From an uncultured Sphingomonas sp. (lineage in GTDB: Bacteria; Pseudomonadota; Alphaproteobacteria; Sphingomonadales; Sphingomonadaceae), in the NCBI GenBank assembly GCA_946482655.1, contig CAMLSA010000056.1:1-21722 (forward strand): a DNA stretch of 21,722 nucleotides. Direction: 5' to 3'. The position numbers were made by a program, and so were the translations under genes. This document shows, one piece after another, positions 14,034 to 21,385 of this stretch. The notes under the pieces were generated by a model. The model was not told the DNA's origin and searched no databases. It worked only from the letters and a program-made list of their open reading frames with translations. Numbering within the stretch: position 1 is the stretch's first letter; every line of letters starts with the position of its first letter.

Positions 14034-14559
14034 CAGGCGGCGTCCCCGCGACGGCTGCTGGCGCCTTCGGTCTGGCCGATCTCGTGGACGTGCGCGCGCA
14101 GCGCCATCGCGTCGAGGCGATCGAACGGCAGCGCGATGAACAGCTTGATGCGATTTTCGAGATAGCGCAGCACGGTCACGAAAGCGCGCTCGCGCTCGAT
14201 GGGCGAGCCTCGACATGGCTTGGATCCTCGATTCCCCAATGGGCCGTCATCGGATGACCGAGCCAGACCGGACAGGACTCGCCGGCCGCGTTGTCGCAGA
14301 CGGTGAAGATGAAATCCATGACCGGCGCGTCCGGAGCGGTAAATTCGTCCCAGCTCTTCGAGCGCAGGCCCTCGGTCGGATAATCGATCCGCTCGAGCAG
14401 CGCGATCGCATCCGGATTGACCGTTCCCTTGGGAAAGCTGCCTGCGGAAAAGGCACGAAAGCCCCCGCCGCCCAACTTGGTCAGGGCGCATTCCGCGAGG
14501 ATCGAGCGCGCCGAATTGCCAGTACAGAGGAACAGCACGTTGAAGGTTCGATCGGACAT
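14033..14559 (-). pseudogene. arsC: Arsenate reductase of the low-molecular-weight phosphatase type, frameshifted
   Basis: The N-terminal frame (14559 to a TGA at 14176-14178, 127 residues) begins MSDRTFNVLFLCTGNSARSI, with the Cx5R phosphatase loop at Cys12, the redox pair Cys88/Cys95 in VCDNAAGESCP, and the EDPSHVE segment with the general-acid Asp. At about 14207-14209 one base is missing: GAGGCTCG stands where GAGGGCTCG would continue as EGSPIERE. The lost continuation is readable in the next frame (SPIERERAFVTVLRYLENRI, then LDAMALRAHVHEIGQTEG) and ends at the arsC overlap at 14033. The product therefore loses about 57 C-terminal residues and gains nine foreign ones. All catalytic residues precede the lesion, so partial activity cannot be excluded. 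ATG 14559 is chosen for GGAG about 7 bases upstream. A sequencing error in the G-run is the main alternative. Confidence 0.85.
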
Positions 14560-14570
14560 TGGGGACTCCA

Positions 14571-14903
14571 TCAGCAGCAGGGGACGAGTTCGGCAATCAG
14601 CGGCTCGCACAGTTCCGCCTTGCCACCGCAGCAATCCTTCACGAGGAACAGGGTGAGCGCCCGCAACCGGTCGAGGTCGGCGCGGTAATTGATGATCCGG
14701 CTGCGGCGCTCAGCCCGGATCAGCCCGGTTCGCGCCAGGGTGGCGAGATGTACCGACATTGTGTTTTGCGGCACGCCGAGTTGTCGCGCGATCTCGCCTG
14801 CGGCGAGTCCATCGGGCTCATGGCGCACCAGGAGGCGGAAGGCATGGAGACGCGTCTCCTGACTGAGCGCGCCGAGTGTCGGAAGGGCCGAATCAATATC
14901 CAT
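14571..14903 (-). CDS. arsR: ArsR-family arsenite-responsive repressor
   Basis: This 110-residue ArsR/SmtB winged-helix repressor binds DNA without metalloid and lets go on binding As(III). The recognition helix region is IARQLGVPQNTMSVHLATLA (38-57), followed by the wing RRSRIINYRAD. The Cys residues are clustered at the C-terminus: Cys91, Cys92, Cys99, Cys109 and Cys110. This resembles the group of ArsR repressors whose As(III) site is built from C-terminal thiols, not the classical ELCVC site in the recognition helix, which is absent. It heads the ars operon, with 11 bases before the next start. ATG 14903 has no ribosome-binding site and lies six bases from a -10-like TATGAT, so the message is probably leaderless. 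It faces away from the copper ATPase gene. Confidence 0.94.
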   Translation of the reverse strand: MDIDSALPTLGALSQETRLHAFRLLVRHEPDGLAAGEIARQLGVPQNTMSVHLATLARTGLIRAERRSRIINYRADLDRLRALTLFLVKDCCGGKAELCEPLIAELVPCC

Positions 14904-14937
14904 ATATCTATCATAGTGGATAGATCGATCCTGTGAA
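14904..14937 (-). promoter_or_regulatory. arsR promoter and ArsR operator
   Basis: A perfect inverted repeat, ATCTATC (14906-14912) and GATAGAT (14919-14925) with a 6-base spacer, lies directly before arsR. Reading towards arsR, TTCACA (14937-14932) and TATGAT (14915-14910) with a 16-base spacer form a sigma-70-like promoter, so the operator covers the -10 and part of the spacer. ArsR bound here would block RNA polymerase. Only six bases separate TATGAT from the arsR ATG. Confidence 0.65.
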
Positions 14938-14962
14938 GGGCCATCGACTTCCTATTTGACGC

Positions 14963-14993
14963 TTGACCTTGACATGATGACAAGGTGCAGAAG
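14963..14993 (+). promoter_or_regulatory. CueR-like copper promoter of the P-type ATPase operon
   Basis: TTGACC (14963-14968) overlaps an inverted repeat ACCTTG-N9-CAAGGT (14966-14986), the arrangement seen in CueR-controlled promoters. Such promoters have an over-long spacer of about 19 bases that CueR-Cu(I) distorts into an active form. A 19-base spacer would put the -10 at 14988-14993 (CAGAAG), a weak match. The ATPase start lies 30 bases further on. The only CueR gene seen is the second gene of the same operon. Confidence 0.7.
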
Positions 14994-15022
14994 GCTCTGC
15001 GTCAGCGAAAGAGAGCCGTCCC

Positions 15023-17359
15023 ATGACGCATGCGCATCCCCAGACCGAGGACACGTTCCGGACCGAAGGCCGGGCAAAGGATCCGGTCTGCGACATGGTC
15101 GTCGATCCACAGGAAACACCGCATCACGCCGATCATGCCGGGCACGAATATCATTTCTGCAGCGCCGGCTGCCTATCGAAGTTCGTAAGCGATCCCAACC
15201 GCTATCTCGGCAAGGTGCAGGAACCCGTCCTGGTCGCGCCCGAAGGCACGATCTGGACCTGCCCGATGCATCCCGAGATCCGCCAGGATCATCCGGGCGC
15301 ATGCCCGATCTGCGGCATGGCGCTCGAGCCGGCGACCGTGACGGCCGACAGTGGGCCGAGCCCCGAACTCGCCGACATGTCGCGGCGTTTCTGGATCGGC
15401 CTCGCACTTTCGCTTCCGGTGCTGCTGCTCGAAATGGGCGGTCACATTTTCCCCGCCCTGCACTATGTTGTGCCCTTCTCGCTGTCGATCCGCATCCAGA
15501 TGGTACTGGCGACGCCAGTGGTGCTCTGGGCGGGCTGGCCCTTCTTCGTGCGTGGCTGGGCGTCGGTGCGCACCCGCAACCTCAACATGTTCACGCTGAT
15601 CGCGATGGGAACCGGGGTCGCCTGGACCTACAGCGTGGTCGCGGCGCTTGCTCCCGACCTGTTCCCGCCGGCCTTCCGCAATGCCGAGGGCATGGTCGCC
15701 GTCTATTTCGAGGCGGCGGCGGTCATCACGGCACTCGTGCTGCTGGGGCAGGTGCTCGAACTTCGCGCACGCGAACGGACCTCGGGCGCGATCAAGGCGC
15801 TGCTCAATCTCGCACCGCGCACGGCGCGGCGGATCGGTCTCGACGGAAGCGAAGAGGAAGTCGATCTCGACCACATCACTGTCGGCGACCGGCTGCGGGT
15901 GCGCCCCGGCGAGAAGGTACCGGTCGACGGCCTGGTCGAGGACGGCCGCTCGTCGCTGGACGAGTCGATGGTCACCGGCGAGTCGATGCCGGTGACCAAA
16001 GCGAAAGGCGAAAGGGTCATCGGCGGCACGCTCAACCAGACCGGCGCGCTCGTCATCATCGCCGAGAAGGTCGGCCGCGACACCATGCTCGCGCGCATCG
16101 TCCAGATGGTCGCCGAGGCACAGCGGTCGCGCGCGCCGATCCAGCGCATGGCCGACCGGGTTTCCGGATGGTTCGTGCCAGCGGTGATCGCCGTCGCCCT
16201 GCTGGCATTCGCCGCCTGGAGCATCTGGGGACCGGAGCCGCGCTTTGCTTATGGCCTCGTCGCGGCGGTCACGGTGCTCATCATCGCCTGTCCCTGCGCG
16301 CTCGGCCTGGCGACGCCGATGTCGATCATGGTCGGCATCGGGCGCGGCGCCGGACTGGGCGTGCTCATCAAGAACGCTGAAGCACTCGAGCATATGGAGA
16401 AGGTCGACACGCTCGTTGTCGACAAGACTGGCACGCTGACCGAAGGCCGTCCGGCCGTCACCCGGATCGTCGCAGGAAATGGGTTCGACGAGGGTGAAAT
16501 CCTGCGCATGGCGGCCGCGGTCGAACGCGCCTCGGAACATCCGCTGGCGCGCGCGATCGTCGAGGCGGCCGAGGCGCGCGGACTCGACCTTCCGCCCGTA
16601 ACTGAGTTCGACTCGCCGACTGGGCGCGGGGCGATGGGACAGGTCGAGGGCAAGCGGATCGTACTCGGTAATGCCGCGTTCCTTGCCGATATGGGCATCG
16701 ACACGGGACCGCTTGTCGCCGAAGCCGACGCCTTACGGCAAAGTGGTGCGACCGTGATCTTCATGGGCATCGATGCGGGTGTGGCGGGCGCCATCGCCAT
16801 TGCCGATCCGGTCAAACCGACGACACCCGAGGCGCTCGCGGCGCTGAGGCAGGAGGGCATCCGCGTCGTCATGCTGACCGGCGACAACCGGACGACCGCG
16901 CAGGCCGTCGCGCAGGTGCTCGGCATCGACGAGGTCGAAGCGGACGTCCTGCCCGACCAGAAAAGCGCGGTGGTGGCACGGCTCAAGCGCGAGGGACGGA
17001 TCGTCGCAATGGCCGGAGACGGCGTCAACGACGCACCGGCGCTGGCCGCCGCCGATGTCGGCATCGCCATGGGATCAGGGACGGACGTCGCCATCGAGAG
17101 CGCGGGCGTGACCCTGCTGAAGGGCGACCTCACCGGCATCGTCCGGGCAAGAAAACTCAGCCAGGCGACCATGTCCAACATACGCCAGAACCTCGTCTTC
17201 GCCTTCGTCTACAATGCCGCCGGCGTGCCGGTGGCGGCAGGGTTGCTCTATCCCGTCTTCGGCATCCTCTTATCGCCGATCATCGCGGCGGCGGCGATGG
17301 CGCTGTCCTCGGTCAGCGTCGTCACCAATGCGCTCAGGCTGAACAGGCAAAGCTTATGA
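15023..17359 (+). CDS. copA: Cu(I)-exporting P1B-type ATPase with YHS and metal-binding N-terminus
   Basis: This 778-residue inner-membrane pump exports Cu(I) from the cytoplasm using ATP. The N-terminus lacks the usual GMxCxxC domain. It has a His-rich start, a YHS domain (DPVCDM at 20-25, FCSAGC at 45-50) and a small heavy-metal-binding domain (WTCPMHPEI...CPICGM, about 78-99). Membrane helices follow, then the actuator TGES (about 320) and the ion-site CPC in [11 protein letters not shown] (Cys423, Cys425). Next come the phosphorylated Asp467 in DKTGTLTEG, the HP motif (SEHPLARAI), TGDN and [11 protein letters not shown], and final helices with conserved YN and MALSSVSV residues typical of Cu(I) pumps. 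The start is ATG 15023, with a modest AGAGAG site. Its stop overlaps cueR (ATGA). It should not be confused with the oxidase copA at 4129. Silver is a likely second substrate. Confidence 0.95.
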   Translation: MTHAHPQTEDTFRTEGRAKDPVCDMVVDPQETPHHADHAGHEYHFCSAGCLSKFVSDPNRYLGKVQEPVLVAPEGTIWTCPMHPEIRQDHPGACPICGMALEPATVTADSGPSPELADMSRRFWIGLALSLPVLLLEMGGHIFPALHYVVPFSLSIRIQMVLATPVVLWAGWPFFVRGWASVRTRNLNMFTLIAMGTGVAWTYSVVAALAPDLFPPAFRNAEGMVAVYFEAAAVITALVLLGQVLELRARERTSGAIKALLNLAPRTARRIGLDGSEEEVDLDHITVGDRLRVRPGEKVPVDGLVEDGRSSLDESMVTGESMPVTKAKGERVIGGTLNQTGALVIIAEKVGRDTMLARIVQMVAEAQRSRAPIQRMADRVSGWFVPAVIAVALLAFAAWSIWGPEPRFAYGLVAAVTVLIIACPCALGLATPMSIMVGIGRGAGLGVLIKNAEALEHMEKVDTLVVDKTGTLTEGRPAVTRIVAGNGFDEGEILRMAAAVERASEHPLARAIVEAAEARGLDLPPVTEFDSPTGRGAMGQVEGKRIVLGNAAFLADMGIDTGPLVAEADALRQSGATVIFMGIDAGVAGAIAIADPVKPTTPEALAALRQEGIRVVMLTGDNRTTAQAVAQVLGIDEVEADVLPDQKSAVVARLKREGRIVAMAGDGVNDAPALAAADVGIAMGSGTDVAIESAGVTLLKGDLTGIVRARKLSQATMSNIRQNLVFAFVYNAAGVPVAAGLLYPVFGILLSPIIAAAAMALSSVSVVTNALRLNRQSL

Positions 17360-17748
17360 ATATCGGGCAGGCATCCAGGGCAAGCGGCGTCTCCGAACGC
17401 ATGATCCGCCATTATGAGAAGATTGGCCTCGTGCCGCGCGCCCTGCGCCGGGACAGCGGTTATCGGGATTATTCCGATGCCGACGTCAGCCGGTTACATT
17501 TCATCGCCAATGCGCGCGACCTCGGCTTTCCGATCGAGGAGATCGGCACGTTGCTGGCGCTGTGGTCCGACACCCATCGCGCCAGCGCGGAAGTGAAGGC
17601 GCTCGCGCTGGCGCGTGCCGCCGAACTGCAGCGCAAGGCCGAGGCGCTCGAGGCGATGCGCCGTTCGCTGCTCGATCTGGCGAACCGCTGCCATGGCGAC
17701 GATCGGCCGGATTGTCCGATCCTCGACGGATTGGAGTGCCGCGCCTGA
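17356..17748 (+). CDS. cueR: CueR-like MerR-family copper-responsive activator
   Basis: This 130-residue MerR-family regulator activates copper-export genes on binding Cu(I), and usually Ag(I) and Au(I). An N-terminal winged helix-turn-helix ([20 protein letters not shown]) leads into a dimerisation coiled coil (about 80-110). The metal loop has Cys112 and Cys120 in [10 protein letters not shown], and Ser77 (DTHRAS), the residue marking monovalent-ion selectivity; all three positions agree with E. coli CueR numbering. A third Cys (128) near the C-terminus is extra. The ATG overlaps the ATPase stop (ATGA), so activator and pump are co-translated from the CueR-like promoter at 14963, giving positive feedback (inference). 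In many bacteria the cueR gene is instead divergent or unlinked. Confidence 0.94.
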   Translation: MNIGQASRASGVSERMIRHYEKIGLVPRALRRDSGYRDYSDADVSRLHFIANARDLGFPIEEIGTLLALWSDTHRASAEVKALALARAAELQRKAEALEAMRRSLLDLANRCHGDDRPDCPILDGLECRA

Positions 17749-17752
17749 AGTC

Positions 17753-17782
17753 TTGTTGAAGCGGAAAGACCGTTCGGATAAT
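17753..17782 (+). promoter_or_regulatory. Possible promoter before the small secreted protein gene
   Basis: TTGTTG (17753-17758) and GATAAT (17777-17782) with an 18-base spacer lie just after cueR. GATAAT ends four bases before the ATG at 17787, and no strong ribosome-binding site is visible. If it is real, the start would be leaderless or nearly so; the gene may instead be read through from the cueR operon. No CueR-like repeat is seen here. Confidence 0.25.
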
Positions 17783-17786
17783 AGAG

Positions 17787-18167
17787 ATGTTAGTGAAACG
17801 AGTGTTGTCCCTCCTCATGCTCCTCGGAGCACTGATTGGCCTTATGGGCCAGGAGGCTGCCTATGCGGCGGCACCCGTGCATGCGACCGCCGCAATGATG
17901 AAGATGTCGGAAGGCGCTGCCCCGATGTCGACCGACTGCATGGAGATGATGCAGAAGGCACCGCAGCCGGCGCAGAAGCCCTGCAAGGGCATGACGCTCG
18001 ACTGCATCGCCGCCATGGGCTGCGTCGTTCCCCTCGCGGTCGCGCCCGAATCCGCGCTCGTCGACAAGATGATCTATGAGCGAATGGAACATTTTCCGGC
18101 ACCGGCCAATGCCTTGACCGGGCGCGCCCTCGCTCCCGAACCCGAGCCACCGACTCTCCTGATCTGA
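17787..18167 (+). CDS. Small secreted Met/Cys-rich protein, probable metal binder
   Basis: This 126-residue protein is not one I can name. A signal peptide (MLVKRVLSLLMLLGALIGLM, cleavage near AYA-A at 26-28) sends it to the periplasm or beyond. The mature part is rich in Met and Cys: MMKMSEG, STDCMEMMQKA, KPCKGMTLDC, CIAAMGCVVP, giving about five Cys and a dozen Met in a short protein, with a Pro-rich tail (EPEPPTLLI). Such composition suits Cu(I) or Ag(I) binding. It lies between the cueR/ATPase pair and the cus-like pump genes on the same strand, supporting a copper role. It broadly resembles small regulatory or chaperone-like proteins of copper loci such as CopL, but I cannot establish this by eye. 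The start is uncertain because no strong ribosome-binding site precedes it. Confidence 0.75.
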   Translation: MLVKRVLSLLMLLGALIGLMGQEAAYAAAPVHATAAMMKMSEGAAPMSTDCMEMMQKAPQPAQKPCKGMTLDCIAAMGCVVPLAVAPESALVDKMIYERMEHFPAPANALTGRALAPEPEPPTLLI

Positions 18168-18260
18168 ATCGCTTTGCCCTCGGCATGGCGGGATGAGGTC
18201 GCGTTCGACGCGTCCAATCCGCCGCCGCTGGCTTACCCAATTCAGTTCAGGAGAATTACC

Positions 18261-18539
18261 ATGACCAAGTTCACGTTCCGCGCGGCGACTCTCGCCGTCC
18301 TGGCGCTCGGCGCCGCTTCGACCGCCGCTTTCGCAGCCGACACCGACGCGCGCCCGGCTGGCCATTATGAATGGCAGCAGATGCCGCAGTACGGCCCCAA
18401 GGCCCCTCTGACCGCGCCGCGGCGCGTATGGGTGCCAGACAACGCGCAGATGGCTAATTGCGACTGCGACATGATGAAGATGAGCGCGGCCGATTGCATG
18501 ATGAACATGCACAAGCCCAAGGCACCTTCGGCCGGCTGA
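18261..18539 (+). CDS. Small secreted protein with Cys/Met-rich C-terminus, unknown family
   Basis: This 92-residue protein has a clear signal peptide (MTKFTFRAATLAVLALGAAS, cleavage near AFA-A at about 24-26). The mature part starts with an aromatic/Pro-rich stretch (GHYEWQQMPQYGPKAPLTAP) and ends with NCDCDMMKMSAADCMMNMHK, three Cys and several Met in some twenty residues, a likely Cu(I)/Ag(I) ligand set. ATG 18261 is well supported by CAGGAG eight or so bases upstream. It lies between the other small secreted protein and the outer-membrane channel gene of the cus-like set. I do not recognise a named family. A periplasmic metallochaperone handing copper to the RND pump is a reasonable guess, not something the sequence shows. 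Confidence 0.8.
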   Translation: MTKFTFRAATLAVLALGAASTAAFAADTDARPAGHYEWQQMPQYGPKAPLTAPRRVWVPDNAQMANCDCDMMKMSAADCMMNMHKPKAPSAG

Positions 18540-18671
18540 CGGCAGATTCTGGCCGATCAGCAACAGTCATAACAGCCGGGCGCGGCGCCGGCGGAGTCTC
18601 CTCGACTTCGTCGGTGCCGTTGCCGGACTGCTGTGTGCTTGTTGGCGCGTCCTGCCCACCAGGAGACCTCC

Positions 18672-19901
18672 ATGCGAATGCTCATCGCCCTGCCGCTGCT
18701 TGCGGCGATCCCGTTCCAGGCCCTTGCCGAACCGATCGGCTTCGATGACGCCCTTGCCCGCGCTGCAAGCCAGGCGCCGCTGTTGCGCGCCCGGTCGCTC
18801 GAGGTCGATGCGCGCCGATCGGCGGCAACGGCCGCTGGGCAACTGCCCGATCCAAAGCTTGGCGTGGGGCTCGACAATTTCCCCGTCTCTGGCCCGCCCG
18901 CCGGCACTTTCGCGGGAGACAGCATGACGATGGGGCGCGTCGGTATCAGTCAAGACGTGCCCAACCTCGCCAAGCGCCATGCCCGGACCGGCCGAGCCGA
19001 GGCCGATGTCGCTGCGGCTCAGGCGAGCAATTTCTCCGAGGCACGACGAGTCAGGGTGGCGACCGCGCTCGCCTGGATCAACCTCGCCTATGCCGAGCGC
19101 CGGCTTGCGGCGGTCGATGAGGTGATAGCCGGTCTGCAGCCGATGGTGGGTGCAACGCGGTCAGGGGTTGCCTCGGGCACCGCGCGTCCGGCGCAGGCGC
19201 TGGACATCCAGCAGGCATTGGCCGCGCTCGAAGACAAGAGAAGCGAGGTTGCCGCCGATCTGGGGCGGGCGCGAGCGATGCTCGCGCGCTGGACCGGTGA
19301 CAGCACTGTCGAGGTCGCGGGCGATATACCCCAATTCACGGTCGATCCCGCCGCGCTGCGCGCTGCCCTCGACCGCCATCCCGATCTCGGCGTTACCATC
19401 GCCCGCACACGCCAGGCGGAAGCAGATGTTACCGTCGCACGCGCGGAAAAGCGCCCCGACTGGGGGCTCGATGTGGCCTATCAGCGCCGCGCCGACCGCT
19501 ACGGCGACATGGTGTCGGCGGGCGTGACGGTCAGCCTGCCGCTCTTTGCCAAGAAACGCCAGGATCCGATGATCGCCGCCAGCGTCGCCAGCGCCGGCGC
19601 GGCGATGGCCGAGCAGGAGGATATGCGGCGCAGCCTTACCGCCGACCTCGAAAGCGGCCTTGCCGACCATGTCATGCATCATGAGCAGTGGATGCGCGCA
19701 CGGGACACGCTGCTGCCACTCGCGCAGCGGAAGGCCGATCTCGAGACCGCCAGCTATGGCGCCGGGCGCGCCGGTCTCGTCGATGTGATCCAGTCCCGGT
19801 CGATGCTGGCTGACACGCAATTGCAGACGCTGGATCGCGAGGCGGAGGTAGCGCGCGACGCGGCACGCCTTGTGCTGACCTATGGGGATGACGACAGATG
19901 A
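18672..19901 (+). CDS. cusC: TolC-family outer membrane channel of a CusCBA-like efflux pump
   Basis: This 409-residue outer-membrane factor is the exit duct of the RND pump encoded downstream. A signal peptide (MRMLIALPLLAAIPFQALAE) is followed by the usual start of the mature channel (IGFDDALARAASQAPLLRAR) and by two repeated helical/beta segments rich in Ala, Arg and Glu, for example LAWINLAYAERRLAAVDEVI. Unlike E. coli CusC there is no lipobox Cys after the signal peptide, and it is shorter than the roughly 460 residues of CusC, closer to CzcC-like channels. ATG 18672 has AGGAG seven bases upstream; an in-frame start at 18633 would bury the signal peptide. The stop overlaps the adaptor gene (ATGA). 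The 132-base gap upstream shows no clear promoter. Confidence 0.88.
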   Translation: MRMLIALPLLAAIPFQALAEPIGFDDALARAASQAPLLRARSLEVDARRSAATAAGQLPDPKLGVGLDNFPVSGPPAGTFAGDSMTMGRVGISQDVPNLAKRHARTGRAEADVAAAQASNFSEARRVRVATALAWINLAYAERRLAAVDEVIAGLQPMVGATRSGVASGTARPAQALDIQQALAALEDKRSEVAADLGRARAMLARWTGDSTVEVAGDIPQFTVDPAALRAALDRHPDLGVTIARTRQAEADVTVARAEKRPDWGLDVAYQRRADRYGDMVSAGVTVSLPLFAKKRQDPMIAASVASAGAAMAEQEDMRRSLTADLESGLADHVMHHEQWMRARDTLLPLAQRKADLETASYGAGRAGLVDVIQSRSMLADTQLQTLDREAEVARDAARLVLTYGDDDR

Positions 19902-21385
19902 GCGACAAGATTTCAGCACGCATTCGGCTCGGCCTTGCAGCGATCACCATAGCAGTCGTAGCGGGCGGTGCCGGTTATGGCATAGCCACCCTCGGGCATG
20001 GCGAAGGGGCCGCTCCCAAGGGAGCCGATGCGGGCCGCAAGATACTCTACTGGTACGATCCGATGGTGCCGAGCCAGCATTTCGACAAGCCCGGCAAGTC
20101 GCCGTTCATGGATATGCAACTCATTCCCAAATATGCGGGTGAGGGTCCGACAGAAACGGGTATCGCCATCGATCCGGCCCGCACCCAGAACCTGGGGCTT
20201 CGGGTCGTCGCGGCGCAGGCGGGCGCGCTCGGCTCGGCGCTGACCGCCACCGGCAGCATCGATTTCAACCAACGTGACATCGCCGTGGTTCAGGCGCGGT
20301 CAGGTGGCTTTGTCCAGCGTGTCTATGCCCGCGCGCCGGGCGACGTCATCGGCGCGGGGGCACCGCTCGCCGATCTGCTCGTGCCCGAATGGGCCGGCGC
20401 CCAGGCCGAATATCTTGCGGTCAGGCGGACCGGCGATGCGAGCCTGACGCGTGCTGCGCGCCAGCGCCTGACGCTGCTCGGCATGCCGGAGGGCACGATT
20501 GCTGCTGTCGACCGGGGCGGCAGACCACATAACGTCATTACCATTGCCTCGCCGATCGGCGGCACGATCAAGACGCTCGGCGTGCGCCAGGGCATGACCG
20601 TTTCGGCCAGCGAGACGCTGGCCGAAGTGAACGGTCTCGGAACGGTCTGGCTCAACGCCGCAGTGCCCGAAGCGATGGCCGGGCAGTTGCGCCCGGGCCA
20701 GAACGCGAATGCGACGCTCGCTGCTTTCCCGGGCGAGCGCTTCGCCGGCAAGGTCGCCGCGATCCTGCCCGCTGTCCAGGCCGACAGCCGAACGCTGACC
20801 GTGCGCATCGAGCTTCCCAATCGCGGTGCGCGTCTCAAGCCCGGCATGTTCGCCACTGTCGATTTCGGCGGAGCCACGCGAACGGCGCTGCTCGTGCCGT
20901 CGGAGGCGCTGATCCGTACCGGCCAGCGGACATTGGTGATGCTCGCGCTCGATAAGGGCCGCTATCAGCCTGCCGAGGTCCAGACCGGCCAGACTAATGG
21001 CGGCCAGACCGAGATCCTCGCCGGGCTCGCCCAAGGCGAGAAGGTGGTCGCTTCGGGTCAGTTCCTGATCGACTCCGAAGCGAGCCTGTCGGGCGTCCAG
21101 GCGCGGCCGATTTCAACGTATACGGCAGCGGCACCCACCCAGCCGACGACCAAGGCCGGCGCCTATGCGACGGTCGGACGGATCGACAAGATCGACGCGG
21201 GCGGGATCACCTTCAGCCATCAACCGGTGCCGGCGCTGCAATGGCCGGCGATGACCATGACCTTCCGGCTGGCTAACGCGACCCTGGCGCGCGGCTATAA
21301 AGTGGGTGACCGGGTGCGGTTCAGCTTCGACCAATTGCCCTCAGGACCGACCGTGAAGACGATCTCTCGCGAGGCCGGCCAGTGA
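19898..21385 (+). CDS. cusB: CusB-like periplasmic adaptor fused to a CusF-like copper-binding domain
   Basis: This 495-residue membrane-fusion protein links the RND pump to the outer-membrane channel and probably delivers metal to it. A single N-terminal anchor ([20 protein letters not shown]) is followed by a heavy-metal-binding segment ([20 protein letters not shown], then [10 protein letters not shown], about 50-79). Next come the lipoyl/barrel-sandwich and beta-barrel regions ([20 protein letters not shown]... up to DSEASLSG near 400). The last 70 or so residues, from [20 protein letters not shown] to the end, match CusF: QWPAMTM holds the Trp and Met residues that bind Cu(I)/Ag(I) in E. 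coli CusF. ATG 19898 overlaps the channel stop and the stop overlaps the pump start (GTGA). In E. coli CusF is a separate protein; here it is covalently joined to the adaptor. Confidence 0.93.
   Translation: MSDKISARIRLGLAAITIAVVAGGAGYGIATLGHGEGAAPKGADAGRKILYWYDPMVPSQHFDKPGKSPFMDMQLIPKYAGEGPTETGIAIDPARTQNLGLRVVAAQAGALGSALTATGSIDFNQRDIAVVQARSGGFVQRVYARAPGDVIGAGAPLADLLVPEWAGAQAEYLAVRRTGDASLTRAARQRLTLLGMPEGTIAAVDRGGRPHNVITIASPIGGTIKTLGVRQGMTVSASETLAEVNGLGTVWLNAAVPEAMAGQLRPGQNANATLAAFPGERFAGKVAAILPAVQADSRTLTVRIELPNRGARLKPGMFATVDFGGATRTALLVPSEALIRTGQRTLVMLALDKGRYQPAEVQTGQTNGGQTEILAGLAQGEKVVASGQFLIDSEASLSGVQARPISTYTAAAPTQPTTKAGAYATVGRIDKIDAGGITFSHQPVPALQWPAMTMTFRLANATLARGYKVGDRVRFSFDQLPSGPTVKTISREAGQ

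Noticed and set aside
15173..16540. A 455-codon open frame opposite the copper ATPase
   Set aside because: It is antisense to a gene with a complete set of P-type ATPase motifs and has no motifs of its own.
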